Shown here: positions 1 through 7,189 of the stretch, piece after piece
Position numbering within the stretch: position 1 is the stretch's first letter
How the letters are laid out: the number at the start of each line of letters is the position of its first letter
Source: Desulfobacteraceae bacterium
GTDB lineage: Bacteria > Desulfobacterota > Desulfobacteria > Desulfobacterales > Desulfosarcinaceae
DNA length: 11,850 nucleotides
Assembly (NCBI GenBank): GCA_027025615.1
Contig: JALVQM010000373.1
Span: forward strand, 1-11,850
Direction of reading: 5' to 3'
The notes under the pieces: generated by a model
What the model saw: only the letters and a program-made list of their open reading frames with translations
Told to the model about the DNA's origin: nothing
Database searches by the model: none
Position numbers and translations under genes: made by a program

Positions 1-302
1 TTAATCCTCAGGCATTTGAAGCCCCAAGGGGATCGCGATTTTACCGCATCTGCTTTGTTGGCGGGCAGTTGAAGTACCACAGTACGGCTGCCTGCCCTCC
101 GCCTCGCATCTTCGGCAAACTTGCCAGCTGCAAAATCCGGGTATAATATTTTCCAGTTTGGCACACAGGTTGTGCAAGCTTAATAAGGGTGACATCGGGC
201 AGAAGCGGTATTAATTTTAATAATTTCCAAAAGGCAATTAATAGAAACATAAAGAACAAATAAACTGGAAATTTTCGAAACCCTGTAAAACGGTTTAAAA
301 TA
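1..302. other. Non-coding leader region with several inverted repeats
   Basis: No convincing gene is seen here. The sequence holds a 9-bp stem (one G-T wobble) formed by 60-68 and 88-96, with a small GTAC/GTAC hairpin (74-77/82-85) in its loop. A GCACA/TGTGC hairpin lies at 161-175. A perfect 10-bp inverted repeat pairs 150-159 (TTTCCAGTTT) with 262-271 (AAACTGGAAA). A short AAACC/GGTTT stem at 278-296 sits just before the start codon at 303. None is followed by a T-run, so none looks like an intrinsic terminator. Positions 200-300 are distinctly AT-rich. I could not match the leader to a riboswitch class I know, including the c-di-AMP and c-di-GMP types that often precede cell-wall hydrolase genes. 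Confidence 0.5.
121..147 (+). promoter_or_regulatory. Candidate sigma-A promoter for the lytic transglycosylase gene
   Basis: A perfect -10 hexamer TATAAT lies at 142-147. A near-consensus -35 hexamer TTGCCA lies at 121-126. The spacer is 15 nt, shorter than the preferred 17, which weakens the call. Transcription would begin near 154 and leave a leader of about 150 nt before the start codon at 303. No other promoter-like pair as good is seen upstream of this gene. Confidence 0.4.
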
Positions 303-1046
303 ATGATCAGAATCAATCTTCAAAAACTCAGCACCAATCGTAAACAAAGGATCCAGGACGGCTGCCGGGACCACTCAGAAAACATCAGGGTCCCGGCAAA
401 ACCCAACCCATGGTTTTCGGTTCTGGCCCTGAGCCTGGTGATTTCCGTGGCTGCTATGGTAATAGTATTACCGGCCCCTGCTTTTGGCCCTCCGGATCGC
501 AAGGCTGCTGGTTCTTCTAATGTTTTTTTTAAAACAACTGGTTTTCCCCAAACCGGTAAAACAAAACTGGCTGAAACACTGAGGCGGGAAAAAAGACCCC
601 AAGCTTTGCAAAACAAACTTGACCGGATGGATCGTTTAATCCTCCATGCTGCTGTTACCCATCAGGTAGATCCGGCCCTGATCAAAGCCATAATCTTTGC
701 CGAATCTGGTTTCAATCCCAGGGCTGTTTCCAAGCGTGGAGCCATGGGTCTTATGCAGCTTATGCCAATCACCGCCAGAGAATTTGGCCTTGATGATGTT
801 TTTGATCCAGCCGTCAATATTGAGTACGGGGTGCGCTACTTTCGTAAGCTGCTCAACCGCTTCAATGGAGATGTCAGGCTGGCCCTGGCTGCATACAATG
901 CTGGCACCAAGTACGTTCTCAAATACAAGGGGGTTCCACCTTTCAAAGCCACACAACTTTACATCTCCAAGGTACTGCGTTACTATCGGCTCTTTTCTGA
1001 AGCCTTGGCTGCCCAGACGATAGCCAGGGCAGACAAAAATGCCTGA
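303..1046 (+). CDS. Membrane-anchored lytic transglycosylase (SLT / GH23 domain)
   Basis: The 247-residue protein should cleave the MurNAc-GlcNAc bond of peptidoglycan, forming a 1,6-anhydro product, at the outer face of the membrane. Residues about 37-57 form one hydrophobic segment after a basic N-terminus, fitting a signal anchor. The SLT domain covers about 108-232: the catalytic glutamate is E134 in AESGFNP, followed by GAMGLMQLMP (146-155) and AAYNAG (196-201), the standard GH23 motifs. A linker of about 50 residues joins anchor and domain. The ATG at 303 is the only reasonable start upstream of the membrane segment, but no Shine-Dalgarno sequence is visible before it, so expression may be weak or controlled through the structured leader. 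The gene stands alone on the plus strand, opposite to the translation operon. The family assignment is firm; the biological role (growth, sporulation or secretion) cannot be told from sequence. Confidence 0.93.
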   Translation: MIRINLQKLSTNRKQRIQDGCRDHSENIRVPAKPNPWFSVLALSLVISVAAMVIVLPAPAFGPPDRKAAGSSNVFFKTTGFPQTGKTKLAETLRREKRPQALQNKLDRMDRLILHAAVTHQVDPALIKAIIFAESGFNPRAVSKRGAMGLMQLMPITAREFGLDDVFDPAVNIEYGVRYFRKLLNRFNGDVRLALAAYNAGTKYVLKYKGVPPFKATQLYISKVLRYYRLFSEALAAQTIARADKNA

Positions 1047-1162
1047 AATCCAGCGGCTTAATTGAATGCTACAACACCCTTGATTTTGGTTAAGTGCATT
1101 GTTGAGACCCGTTTAGGCTCAACGGCCCAGGTCAGGATATTTTTCTCCAGGACAATCTTAAT

Positions 1163-1438
1163 ATGGAAATACTGGTGCTTAAAAGATACTCCAGCGGATA
1201 CCGGGGTTGTGTTATTGACAGCCGCTATTACTCATTTTTCCAGTTTTCCGCCAAAAAAGGCTTGAAGATTCTGCATCGCTACCCTCAATCAGATTTTGAA
1301 AATATTGAACATTTTGTTGGAGTCATGGCCAAATTCTTGTCTCTCTCGGCCTTTATCCTTCCGCCAATTACCATCGCGGATATAAATGCAGGGGAACTTG
1401 AAAGAGTTGCCAAGATAAGAGAAAAATCCCGGCTATAA
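1163..1438 (+). CDS. Small hypothetical protein (91 aa)
   Basis: I do not recognise this protein. It begins MEILVLKRYSSGYRG, is basic, has one cysteine (C16), and shows no clear signal peptide, membrane span or known motif. Residues about 50-72 are fairly hydrophobic, and the C-terminus (about 73-91) is charged and probably helical. The codon choice resembles that of the neighbouring genes, which is the main reason to accept it. The ATG at 1163 has an AGGA about 11 nt upstream; the frame is open only from about 1106. It follows the transglycosylase gene by 116 bp on the same strand and ends 17 bp short of the 3' end of the convergent DUF3786 gene. It could be a small lineage-specific protein or a chance ORF. 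Confidence 0.5.
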   Translation: MEILVLKRYSSGYRGCVIDSRYYSFFQFSAKKGLKILHRYPQSDFENIEHFVGVMAKFLSLSAFILPPITIADINAGELERVAKIREKSRL

Positions 1439-1455
1439 TTTGCGCTTTTTACAGG

Positions 1456-2301
1456 TCAGCGGCTGCTGCCGGGCGGCATGTTTTCTTTCAGCAATTCAAC
1501 CAGGCATTCACACATGAAAAGGATAGATTCTATATCCAGGTGTTCGACTATGGTACTGTCAAAAAGGATCGATACCCGGGCCTCAAATCCTTCTTCCGGT
1601 TCCTGGTCCCAGAAAAGCAGTAGCAGGGGAATTCTGGGCAGAGGTTTGAAAACCAGGGCCAGATCAGCCCCGTAGTCTTCCCTGTTCACCGCAAAACCTC
1701 CAACCTTTTCCGCTGCAAGGCCCAATGCCTCCGGTTTACCGGAGAACATCCTGGCCAAAGGTTCCAGGACGTGGGCTTTCATGGACTTGATCTTGGAAAT
1801 GGTATTGGGTATCTGGTCGAGACTTTTCCACTTGCCGCTTGGCAGGCTGCTTCCTCCCTGGGCAATGTGATTGAAGATAAAAACCTGTTCCCACTGGTTC
1901 AATTGCCCTCCATCCAACAGCTCAACCTTGTCGGGATAGACCAGAAGCCGCCGGTTAAAATAGGCAAGTTCCAGGGCCCGGCGACCATCGGAAGCGACAA
2001 CCAGCCGGCCGCCGATCCGTCCCGGTAAATCTTCAATGGCCATGGAAGCCGCCCGCTGACGGGCCCATTGCAAGGCTTCCTTTGCAGGGTTGCGCCGGGT
2101 CCACTTGCCTGCTGCGTATTGTTCTTCCAGTTCAGGCCGACAGCGCTCAATGGTTTCCGGGGAAAGATGGGGACAGCGCTCCAGGGGCAGTTTTTCAGAT
2201 ACCACCATGGAAGCAAACGCCAGGCAAGTGGGAAAACCACACTCTCCGCAATTGGTCTTGGGCAGGATGTCCCGGTAAAGATCAACTACCGAAAGGGCCA
2301 T
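1456..2301 (-). CDS. DUF3786 protein with N-terminal [4Fe-4S] domain
   Basis: The 281-residue protein has unknown function. Its N-terminal domain (about 1-60) carries C18-x2-C21-x4-C26-x16-C43 in the context KTNCGECGFPTCLAFA. This is the four-cysteine motif of the Fe-S domain found in the corrinoid iron-sulfur protein of the Wood-Ljungdahl pathway and in RnfB-type proteins, so it most likely binds a [4Fe-4S] cluster. The rest (about 100-275) fits the DUF3786 family of anaerobes. There is no signal peptide or membrane segment, so it is probably cytoplasmic. I chose the ATG at 2301 rather than a start 93 bp upstream because GGAGG lies 9 nt before it, and because the longer version would run into the upstream gene. 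It starts 4 nt after that gene's stop, so the two are almost surely cotranscribed and coupled. Electron transfer or a corrinoid/cofactor role is conceivable but unproven. Confidence 0.85.
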   Translation of the reverse strand: MALSVVDLYRDILPKTNCGECGFPTCLAFASMVVSEKLPLERCPHLSPETIERCRPELEEQYAAGKWTRRNPAKEALQWARQRAASMAIEDLPGRIGGRLVVASDGRRALELAYFNRRLLVYPDKVELLDGGQLNQWEQVFIFNHIAQGGSSLPSGKWKSLDQIPNTISKIKSMKAHVLEPLARMFSGKPEALGLAAEKVGGFAVNREDYGADLALVFKPLPRIPLLLLFWDQEPEEGFEARVSILFDSTIVEHLDIESILFMCECLVELLKENMPPGSSR

Positions 2302-2305
2302 TGCT

Positions 2306-3160
2306 TCACACCTCCAGGCGGATAAGTTCAGTGCCGTTTTCCTGGCAGGCGATATGTAACTGCACACCGGAAGCAATATGTGGCAAATGGTCATGGAAAG
2401 CCTGCCGGGCCATTTCTGGAGTGTTGTTTGTTTCGCTCAGATGAGCCAGGATTATGTGGCGCAGGTTTTCGTGGGATATGTCCTTGATTAATTCCATGGC
2501 CTGCAGGTTTGACAAGTGGCCCAGGCGGCTCTTGATTCTTTGTTTTAAAGGCCAGGGATAAGGTCCCTGGATCAACATTTCCGGGTCATGATTGGCCTCT
2601 ATGATCAACAAATTGCAGTTTTTAAGATGGGATTTAACCATTGCCGTCACCTTGCCAAGATCTGTGGCCAGACCGATTTTGTGCGGGCCGCAACTGATGG
2701 TGAAACCGGCCGGATCACAGGCATCATGAGACGTGGCAAAAGGATGCAAATCAAGGGGTCCGATGGAAAAAGGACATCCACACCGGAAATGATACAAATC
2801 GTCCATCTTGCCCAGCTGTCCGGCGGCGGCTGTTGCCGTGCGGCGGCTTATGTAAACCGGCAGGTGAAACCGGCGGGAAAGGATTCCGACCCCGTTAACG
2901 TGATCAGCGTGTTCGTGGGTAACCACGATAGCCTTTAGCTCAGCCGGGTCCAACCCCTTGGCTGCCATGCGTTTCTGGATCGCTATCCCGGACAGACCGG
3001 CATCAATCAAAATAGGAAATCCCCGCAAGCCCAGATAAATGGCATTGCCCTTGCTGCCGCTTGCCAGCACGCAGACTTCGGCTGCCTGGTCAACTGACCT
3101 GTCTGCCAGGCACTTGCATGATTCAATGGCCGTAGCCTGGCTTGGCGGCAGGCTCCCCAA
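2306..3160 (-). CDS. Metallo-beta-lactamase-fold hydrolase, WalJ/YycJ-like
   Basis: The 284-residue protein is a metallo-beta-lactamase-fold enzyme expected to bind two metal ions. The metal motif THEHADH is at 81-87. Further likely ligands are H145 (TSHD), D167 (ATDLG), H191 (EANHD) and H240 (LAHLS). The opening CVLASGSKGNA (30-40) is typical of the YycJ/WalJ branch, whose characterised members act as 5'-to-3' DNA exonucleases. Most members start close to this motif, so the first 28 or so residues are an N-terminal extension. The start is a TTG at 3160: AGGAGG lies 8 nt upstream, an ideal distance, and no better start is seen. It follows dut by 39 bp and is coupled to the DUF3786 gene. It is not next to a walRK two-component system here, so a DNA repair or nucleotide-related role is inferred rather than a cell-wall one. 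Confidence 0.85.
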   Translation of the reverse strand: MGSLPPSQATAIESCKCLADRSVDQAAEVCVLASGSKGNAIYLGLRGFPILIDAGLSGIAIQKRMAAKGLDPAELKAIVVTHEHADHVNGVGILSRRFHLPVYISRRTATAAAGQLGKMDDLYHFRCGCPFSIGPLDLHPFATSHDACDPAGFTISCGPHKIGLATDLGKVTAMVKSHLKNCNLLIIEANHDPEMLIQGPYPWPLKQRIKSRLGHLSNLQAMELIKDISHENLRHIILAHLSETNNTPEMARQAFHDHLPHIASGVQLHIACQENGTELIRLEV

Positions 3161-3174
3161 TTTGATATCCTCCT
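3158..3174 (-). promoter_or_regulatory. Strong ribosome binding site selecting a TTG start
   Basis: AGGAGG at 3174-3169 is followed by 8 nt and then TTG at 3160-3158. This fixes the start of the metallo-beta-lactamase-fold gene on a rare initiation codon. Confidence 0.75.
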
Positions 3175-3199
3175 GGACCTGTCTGTTTAATCCGTTTAA

Positions 3200-3658
3200 T
3201 CAGAAACCGGTATGGCCGAAACCACCATCCTGGCGTCCGGTGTTTTCAAGCTCATCAACAAGCTGCCAGCGTCCCCTGCAAACCGGCTGGATGACCATTT
3301 GGGCCACCCGATCACCCCTGTTGACTATGTGGGCGTTCCGGCCAAGGTTAATCAGGGCAATCTTGACCTCTCCCCGGTAATCTGCATCGATAGTCCCGGG
3401 ACTGTTGACCAGGGTCACACCGTACTTCGCTGCCAAGCCGCTCCGCGGTCTTATCTGGGCTTCAAACCCGGGGGGCAGGGCCATGGCAAACCCGGTAGGC
3501 ACCAGAGCTATCTGCCCCGGCTCCATCACCAGGGGCCGGCTCACGGCAGCAGGGATATCCATGCCGGCAGCATGCTCGGTCATGTAACGCGGCAAGCTGA
3601 TGTCAGCATCTTGTTCAGGCCGTAATTTCTGAATCTTTATCCTGATTTTTTCTTCCAT
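3200..3658 (-). CDS. dut: Deoxyuridine 5'-triphosphate nucleotidohydrolase (dUTPase)
   Basis: Dut hydrolyses dUTP to dUMP and pyrophosphate, which keeps uracil out of DNA and supplies dUMP for thymidylate synthesis. The 152-residue length is normal for the homotrimeric family. All five motifs are present: AGMD (31-34), RPRSGLA (70-76), NSPGTIDADYRGE (85-97, catalytic D91), RGDRVAQMV (114-122) and the C-terminal GRQDGGFGHTG (141-151), which closes over the active site and carries the uracil-stacking F147. Motif V departs from the usual RGxGGFGSTG at two places (Q143 and H149). I chose the ATG at 3658; a TTG at 3679 would add seven residues, but neither has a clear Shine-Dalgarno sequence. It lies 182 bp after the M16 peptidase gene and 39 bp before the MBL gene, so it may begin its own transcript. 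Confidence 0.95.
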   Translation of the reverse strand: MEEKIRIKIQKLRPEQDADISLPRYMTEHAAGMDIPAAVSRPLVMEPGQIALVPTGFAMALPPGFEAQIRPRSGLAAKYGVTLVNSPGTIDADYRGEVKIALINLGRNAHIVNRGDRVAQMVIQPVCRGRWQLVDELENTGRQDGGFGHTGF

Positions 3659-3840
3659 TATAATTTTCGGTAATCGCAAATCTTGATGTATTCGCGAAAA
3701 ATTTGGTTATAAAAACACAAATGGCTTTGCAAGGGGCCTGAAATTGAGGAATCGCAAGTGCCGGCGATAGCCAATGGCCAAGCGCAACCAAGATAGCCGG
3801 CTTTATCTATGCCGATCATCTTGGCCTCATCGCAAGACAG
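3659..3840 (-). promoter_or_regulatory. M16 peptidase-dut intergenic region with hairpin and possible promoter
   Basis: This gap holds no gene. An imperfect hairpin is formed by CCAAGAT (3788-3794) and ATCTTGG (3818-3824), with an inner CGGC/GCCG stem (3798-3801/3811-3814). GGCCAAG at 3776-3782 can alternatively pair with CTTGGCC at 3820-3826. No T-run follows on either strand, so it is not a standard terminator. On the minus strand, TTGCAA (3732-3727) and TATAAC (3711-3706), 15 nt apart, could form a weak promoter for dut. The heptamer ATCGCAA occurs at 3673, 3751 and 3829. Confidence 0.35.
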
Positions 3841-5100
3841 CTAAACACTTTCCAGACTATTTCTCAACTTGCCGTCATCAGGCGCCGGTCCAAGCAAGGT
3901 AAGGGCGATTTGCTCGGCCTGGAAAAGATGCCTTGCAAGGTCCATGATATGCTCCGAGGTTACGGCATCGATTTGCTCCACCACCTGATTGATTGGAATA
4001 AAACGCTGGAAGTGGTACTCGTTTTGGGCCAGCCTCACCATCTGGTTGTCAACACTTTCGGCAGCCAAAAGCAGGTTGCCCTTGGTAAATTCCTTGGCGT
4101 CCTTCAGCTCGTCGGCACTGACATGTTCGGCCTTGAGTCTGCGTAACGAGGCTACCATCAAATCGACCGCCTCCATGGTATAACGGGGATCTACGCCAGT
4201 GTAAATGCCAAACATTCCAGTGTCTACATGGGAACTCATGAAAGAATAAACCGAGTAAGCCAGGCCCCGCTGTTCACGGATCTGCTGAAAAAGCCGTGAA
4301 CTCATGTTGCCACCAAGAATGGTATTCAAGAGGCAAAAAACAAAACGTTTGGAGTCTGTAACCGAAAGTCCCGGTGTAGACAGGCAGATGTGCTCCTGTT
4401 CCAGTTCGCGCCGGTGAGTCCGAACTCTGGCCTTTACCACAGGTGTGGTCCTGGCGGGCAGGGAACCGCTGGGTGCGATGGTTTCAAAGGCCGGTCCCAC
4501 CAGCTCTACAAAACGTTGATGATCGACATTGCCGGCAACCGAAATTATTATCCGCTCCGGGTGGTAAAAACGCCTGAAAAACGACTTTATGGTAGATGCA
4601 TCAAAGCGAATGACGTTTTCACGGGAACCCAGGATGGAACGCCCGAGAGGATGATTACCCCAAAGGTTGCGACCGGAGAGCACGTGAACATACTCTTCCG
4701 GTGAATCTTCGACCATTCCGATTTCCTGGCAGATGATAGGCCTTTCGCGCTCGACCTCGGCCGGATCAAAGAGGGAGTTTAGAAAAATGTCCGAAAGGAT
4801 TTCCACCATGGTTTCCACCTGCGAATCAATCACCCGGGCATGATAGCAGGTGTGCTCCATGGAAGTAAAAGCATTGGTCTGGCCGCCAATGGCATCGAAT
4901 TCCTTGGCGATCTGGAAAGCCGAACGCCGGGCAGTGCCTTTGAAGATCATGTGTTCTATGAAATGGGACAAGCCGCTTTCGCTTTCGGACTCGTCCCGGG
5001 CACCCACGCTGACCCAAACGCCCATGGAAACGGATCTGGCGTAAGGCATCTTTTTAGATACTATTTTGACCCCGTTAGCGAGAATGGTTTTTCTTACCAC
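3841..5100 (-). CDS. M16 family zinc peptidase (PepR/YmxG-like, processing-peptidase type)
   Basis: This 419-residue soluble protein belongs to the M16B zinc peptidases related to mitochondrial processing peptidase beta. The inverted zinc motif HFIEH is at 46-50 (ligands H46 and H50, catalytic E49). The third ligand is E126, in ICQEIGMVEDSPEE, 76 residues after H50 as the family requires. The C-terminal half (about 190-400) is the second M16 domain. Length is normal. The start is GTG at 5100, overlapping the 3' end of pnp by 26 bp; AGAGGA lies about 11 nt upstream, and the opening MVRKTILANGVKIV matches the usual N-terminus. In many Firmicutes this gene follows pnp, often with a polysaccharide deacetylase gene between; that gene is absent here. 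The physiological substrate is unknown. Confidence 0.92.
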   Translation of the reverse strand: MVRKTILANGVKIVSKKMPYARSVSMGVWVSVGARDESESESGLSHFIEHMIFKGTARRSAFQIAKEFDAIGGQTNAFTSMEHTCYHARVIDSQVETMVEILSDIFLNSLFDPAEVERERPIICQEIGMVEDSPEEYVHVLSGRNLWGNHPLGRSILGSRENVIRFDASTIKSFFRRFYHPERIIISVAGNVDHQRFVELVGPAFETIAPSGSLPARTTPVVKARVRTHRRELEQEHICLSTPGLSVTDSKRFVFCLLNTILGGNMSSRLFQQIREQRGLAYSVYSFMSSHVDTGMFGIYTGVDPRYTMEAVDLMVASLRRLKAEHVSADELKDAKEFTKGNLLLAAESVDNQMVRLAQNEYHFQRFIPINQVVEQIDAVTSEHIMDLARHLFQAEQIALTLLGPAPDDGKLRNSLESV

Positions 5101-7189
5101 GGCGCTGGTTTTCCTCTTTAACGGCGGCTTTGAGGCTCAAACGGATACGACCATCCTGGGATACCTCCAATACCTTGACGCGAATCACATCGCCTTCATT
5201 GACCACATCGGTAACCTTGTTGACCCTGCGGTTAGCCAGCTGGGAAATATGCACCAAGCCTTCGGTACCGGGTGCAAGCTGAACAAACGCCCCAAAATCG
5301 GTGGTTTTGACTACCTTGCCCTCATAAATGACGCCTTCTTCCGGCTCCAGGGCTATGGCTTCCACCTGTTCTTTGGCCGCCATGGCGTCTTCTTCGTTCA
5401 GGGCGGCAATTTTAACCAGTCCATCATCCTGCAACTCGATGCGGGTGTTGGTTTCACTCTGGATGGCCCTGACCATCTTGCCACCCGGCCCGATCACCTC
5501 GCGAATCTTGTCCGGATTTATGTGGATGGTCAATATCTTGGGGGCATAGGGAGATATATCGGTCCTTGGATTTGCCAGGCAGGCCAACATTTTATCCAGG
5601 ATGTGCAATCTTCCCCGTCGTGCCTGTTCAAGTGCTTTTTCCAGGATATCCCTTGAAAGCTCGTGAATCTTTATATCCATTTGCAAAGCGGTAACACCCT
5701 TGCTGGTGCCGGCCACTTTGAAGTCCATGTCACCGGTGTGATCTTCATCTCCCAGGATATCAGACAGGATAACAACCTGGTCACCTTCCTGGACCAGGCC
5801 CATGGCAATCCCTGACACCGGAGCTTTGATCTGAACCCCTCCATCCATCAGGGCCAGGGTGCCGGCGCAGACAGTCCCCATGGAAGACGAACCGTTTGAC
5901 TCCAGTACCTCGGAAACAATCCTGATAGTGTAATCAAAGTCACTGCGCTCTGGTAATACTTTTTCCAGGGCCCTGGTCGAAAGTCCGCCATGGCCTATAT
6001 CCCGACGACTGGGAGCCCCGATACGTCTTACTTCACCTACCGAAAAGGGCGGAAAATTGTAATGCAACATGAACGGACGGTTTTCCTCGCCACTAAGGGT
6101 TTCCACCCTTTGTTCATCCTGTCCGGAGCCCAGGGTTAAAACTCCCAGGACCTGGGTTTCGCCGCGGGTAAAAAGGGCGCTGCCGTGGCAACGGGGCAGA
6201 AGGCCCACTTCACAGGAAATTGGCCGCACCTGGTCAAAATCACGGCCATCGATCCGGCGGCCGTGTTTTAGGATCAGGTCACGACAGGCTGTTTTCTGGA
6301 TTTCACCCAGAATTTCATATACTTCAGCCTTACGCTCTGCAAAATCCGGCCCCAGGCTTTCCAGAATCCTGGCTTTGGCTTCCTTTAGAGCCTGGCTGCG
6401 TTTGACCTTCTCGGCAATAACAATGGCTTCGCCGATGGGCCCCCTGGCCAATTCTTCCAGTCTGGCCTTTAATTCAGGATCAGGTTGAGGCGGATCGAAT
6501 TTCCTTTTCGGCTTGCCGATTTCGGCATGCAGTTTTTCCTGGATATCAATCAAGGGCTGGAGGGCCTTATGGCCAAAGAAAATGGCCTCCAGCATGTCTG
6601 TTTCGGCAACTATATCTGCTCCGCCTTCAACCATCACCACCCCGGTTCGCGAGCCGGCGACAATCAGGTTGATATCGCTTTTTTCGCTCTGGGCCAGGGA
6701 TGGATTGGCAACAAACTCACCCTTTACCCGACCAACGCGGACGCAGGCAATGGGACCCTCGAAGGGAATGTCTGAAATTGTCAGGGCCGCCGAAGCTCCA
6801 ACCATGGCCAGAACATCAGGGTCGTTTTCCTGGTCCATGGACAGGACCATGGCGATAACCTGGGTTTCATAGCGCCACTTTTTGGGAAACAGGGGGCGGA
6901 TGGGCCGGTCTATAAGCCGGGCGGTAAGCGTCTCTTTTTCACTGGGCCGGCCAATCTCCCGGCGAAAATAGTTACCCGGTATCCTGCCGGCAGAATAAAT
7001 TCTTTCCTGGTATTCCACCGAAAGAGGTAAAAAATCAACATCCCGCTGATCGTCTGAAGCTACCGCTGAAACCAGTACAACGGTTTCTCCATAAGTGACC
7101 AGCACCGATCCAGAGGCTTGTTTGGCAAGCTTGCCGGCCTGGATGGTAAGGGTTTTACCCCCAATTTCTGTTTGTACTACAGTTTCCAT
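5075..7189 (-). CDS. pnp: Polyribonucleotide nucleotidyltransferase (PNPase)
   Basis: PNPase degrades RNA from the 3' end by phosphorolysis, releasing nucleoside diphosphates, and can also add tails; it acts as a trimer in the cytoplasm. The 704 residues show the full architecture: first RNase PH domain (about 12-145), helical linker domain (about 150-300), second RNase PH domain (about 310-545), KH domain (about 553-612, GxxG in VIGPGGK 565-571) and S1 domain (about 618-687). The phosphate-binding SNGSSSMGTVCAG is at 431-443. D481 and D487 in GDEDHTGDMDF correspond to the metal-binding aspartates of the E. coli enzyme. The ATG at 7189 has AGGAGA about 9 nt upstream. It follows rpsO across a structured 137-bp gap, the usual bacterial arrangement, and overlaps the M16 peptidase gene. 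Confidence 0.98.
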   Translation of the reverse strand: METVVQTEIGGKTLTIQAGKLAKQASGSVLVTYGETVVLVSAVASDDQRDVDFLPLSVEYQERIYSAGRIPGNYFRREIGRPSEKETLTARLIDRPIRPLFPKKWRYETQVIAMVLSMDQENDPDVLAMVGASAALTISDIPFEGPIACVRVGRVKGEFVANPSLAQSEKSDINLIVAGSRTGVVMVEGGADIVAETDMLEAIFFGHKALQPLIDIQEKLHAEIGKPKRKFDPPQPDPELKARLEELARGPIGEAIVIAEKVKRSQALKEAKARILESLGPDFAERKAEVYEILGEIQKTACRDLILKHGRRIDGRDFDQVRPISCEVGLLPRCHGSALFTRGETQVLGVLTLGSGQDEQRVETLSGEENRPFMLHYNFPPFSVGEVRRIGAPSRRDIGHGGLSTRALEKVLPERSDFDYTIRIVSEVLESNGSSSMGTVCAGTLALMDGGVQIKAPVSGIAMGLVQEGDQVVILSDILGDEDHTGDMDFKVAGTSKGVTALQMDIKIHELSRDILEKALEQARRGRLHILDKMLACLANPRTDISPYAPKILTIHINPDKIREVIGPGGKMVRAIQSETNTRIELQDDGLVKIAALNEEDAMAAKEQVEAIALEPEEGVIYEGKVVKTTDFGAFVQLAPGTEGLVHISQLANRRVNKVTDVVNEGDVIRVKVLEVSQDGRIRLSLKAAVKEENQRRGKKNHSR

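Noticed and set aside
1..195. Cysteine-rich 64-residue minus-strand ORF ending at the window start
   Set aside because: It has seven cysteines including one CxxC, but no Shine-Dalgarno sequence, no recognisable family, and it overlaps a region of inverted repeats and the candidate promoter. The frame is closed just upstream, so it is not the end of a larger gene.
41..316. Hydrophobic minus-strand ORF of 91 residues
   Set aside because: Its hydrophobic stretch comes from the AT-rich leader; there is no ribosome binding site and the C-terminal half is low-quality sequence.
1101..1123. Hairpin GTTGAG/CTCAAC after the transglycosylase gene as a terminator
   Set aside because: The stem is good, but the nearest T-run begins about 16 nt later, too far for an intrinsic terminator.
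1460..1490. CGGC/GCCG hairpin plus T-rich stretch as terminator for the plus-strand genes
   Set aside because: The stem is only 4 bp, lies inside the 3' end of the DUF3786 gene, and the T-rich stretch is interrupted and too distant.
2302..2394. 31-residue N-terminal extension of the DUF3786 protein
   Set aside because: It would overlap the coupled upstream gene, lacks a ribosome binding site, and the shorter form has an ideal Shine-Dalgarno sequence and the expected N-terminus before the cysteine motif.
5066..5656. Plus-strand ORF (196 residues) opposite the 3' part of pnp
   Set aside because: It is antisense to the KH and S1 domains of PNPase and shows no family resemblance.
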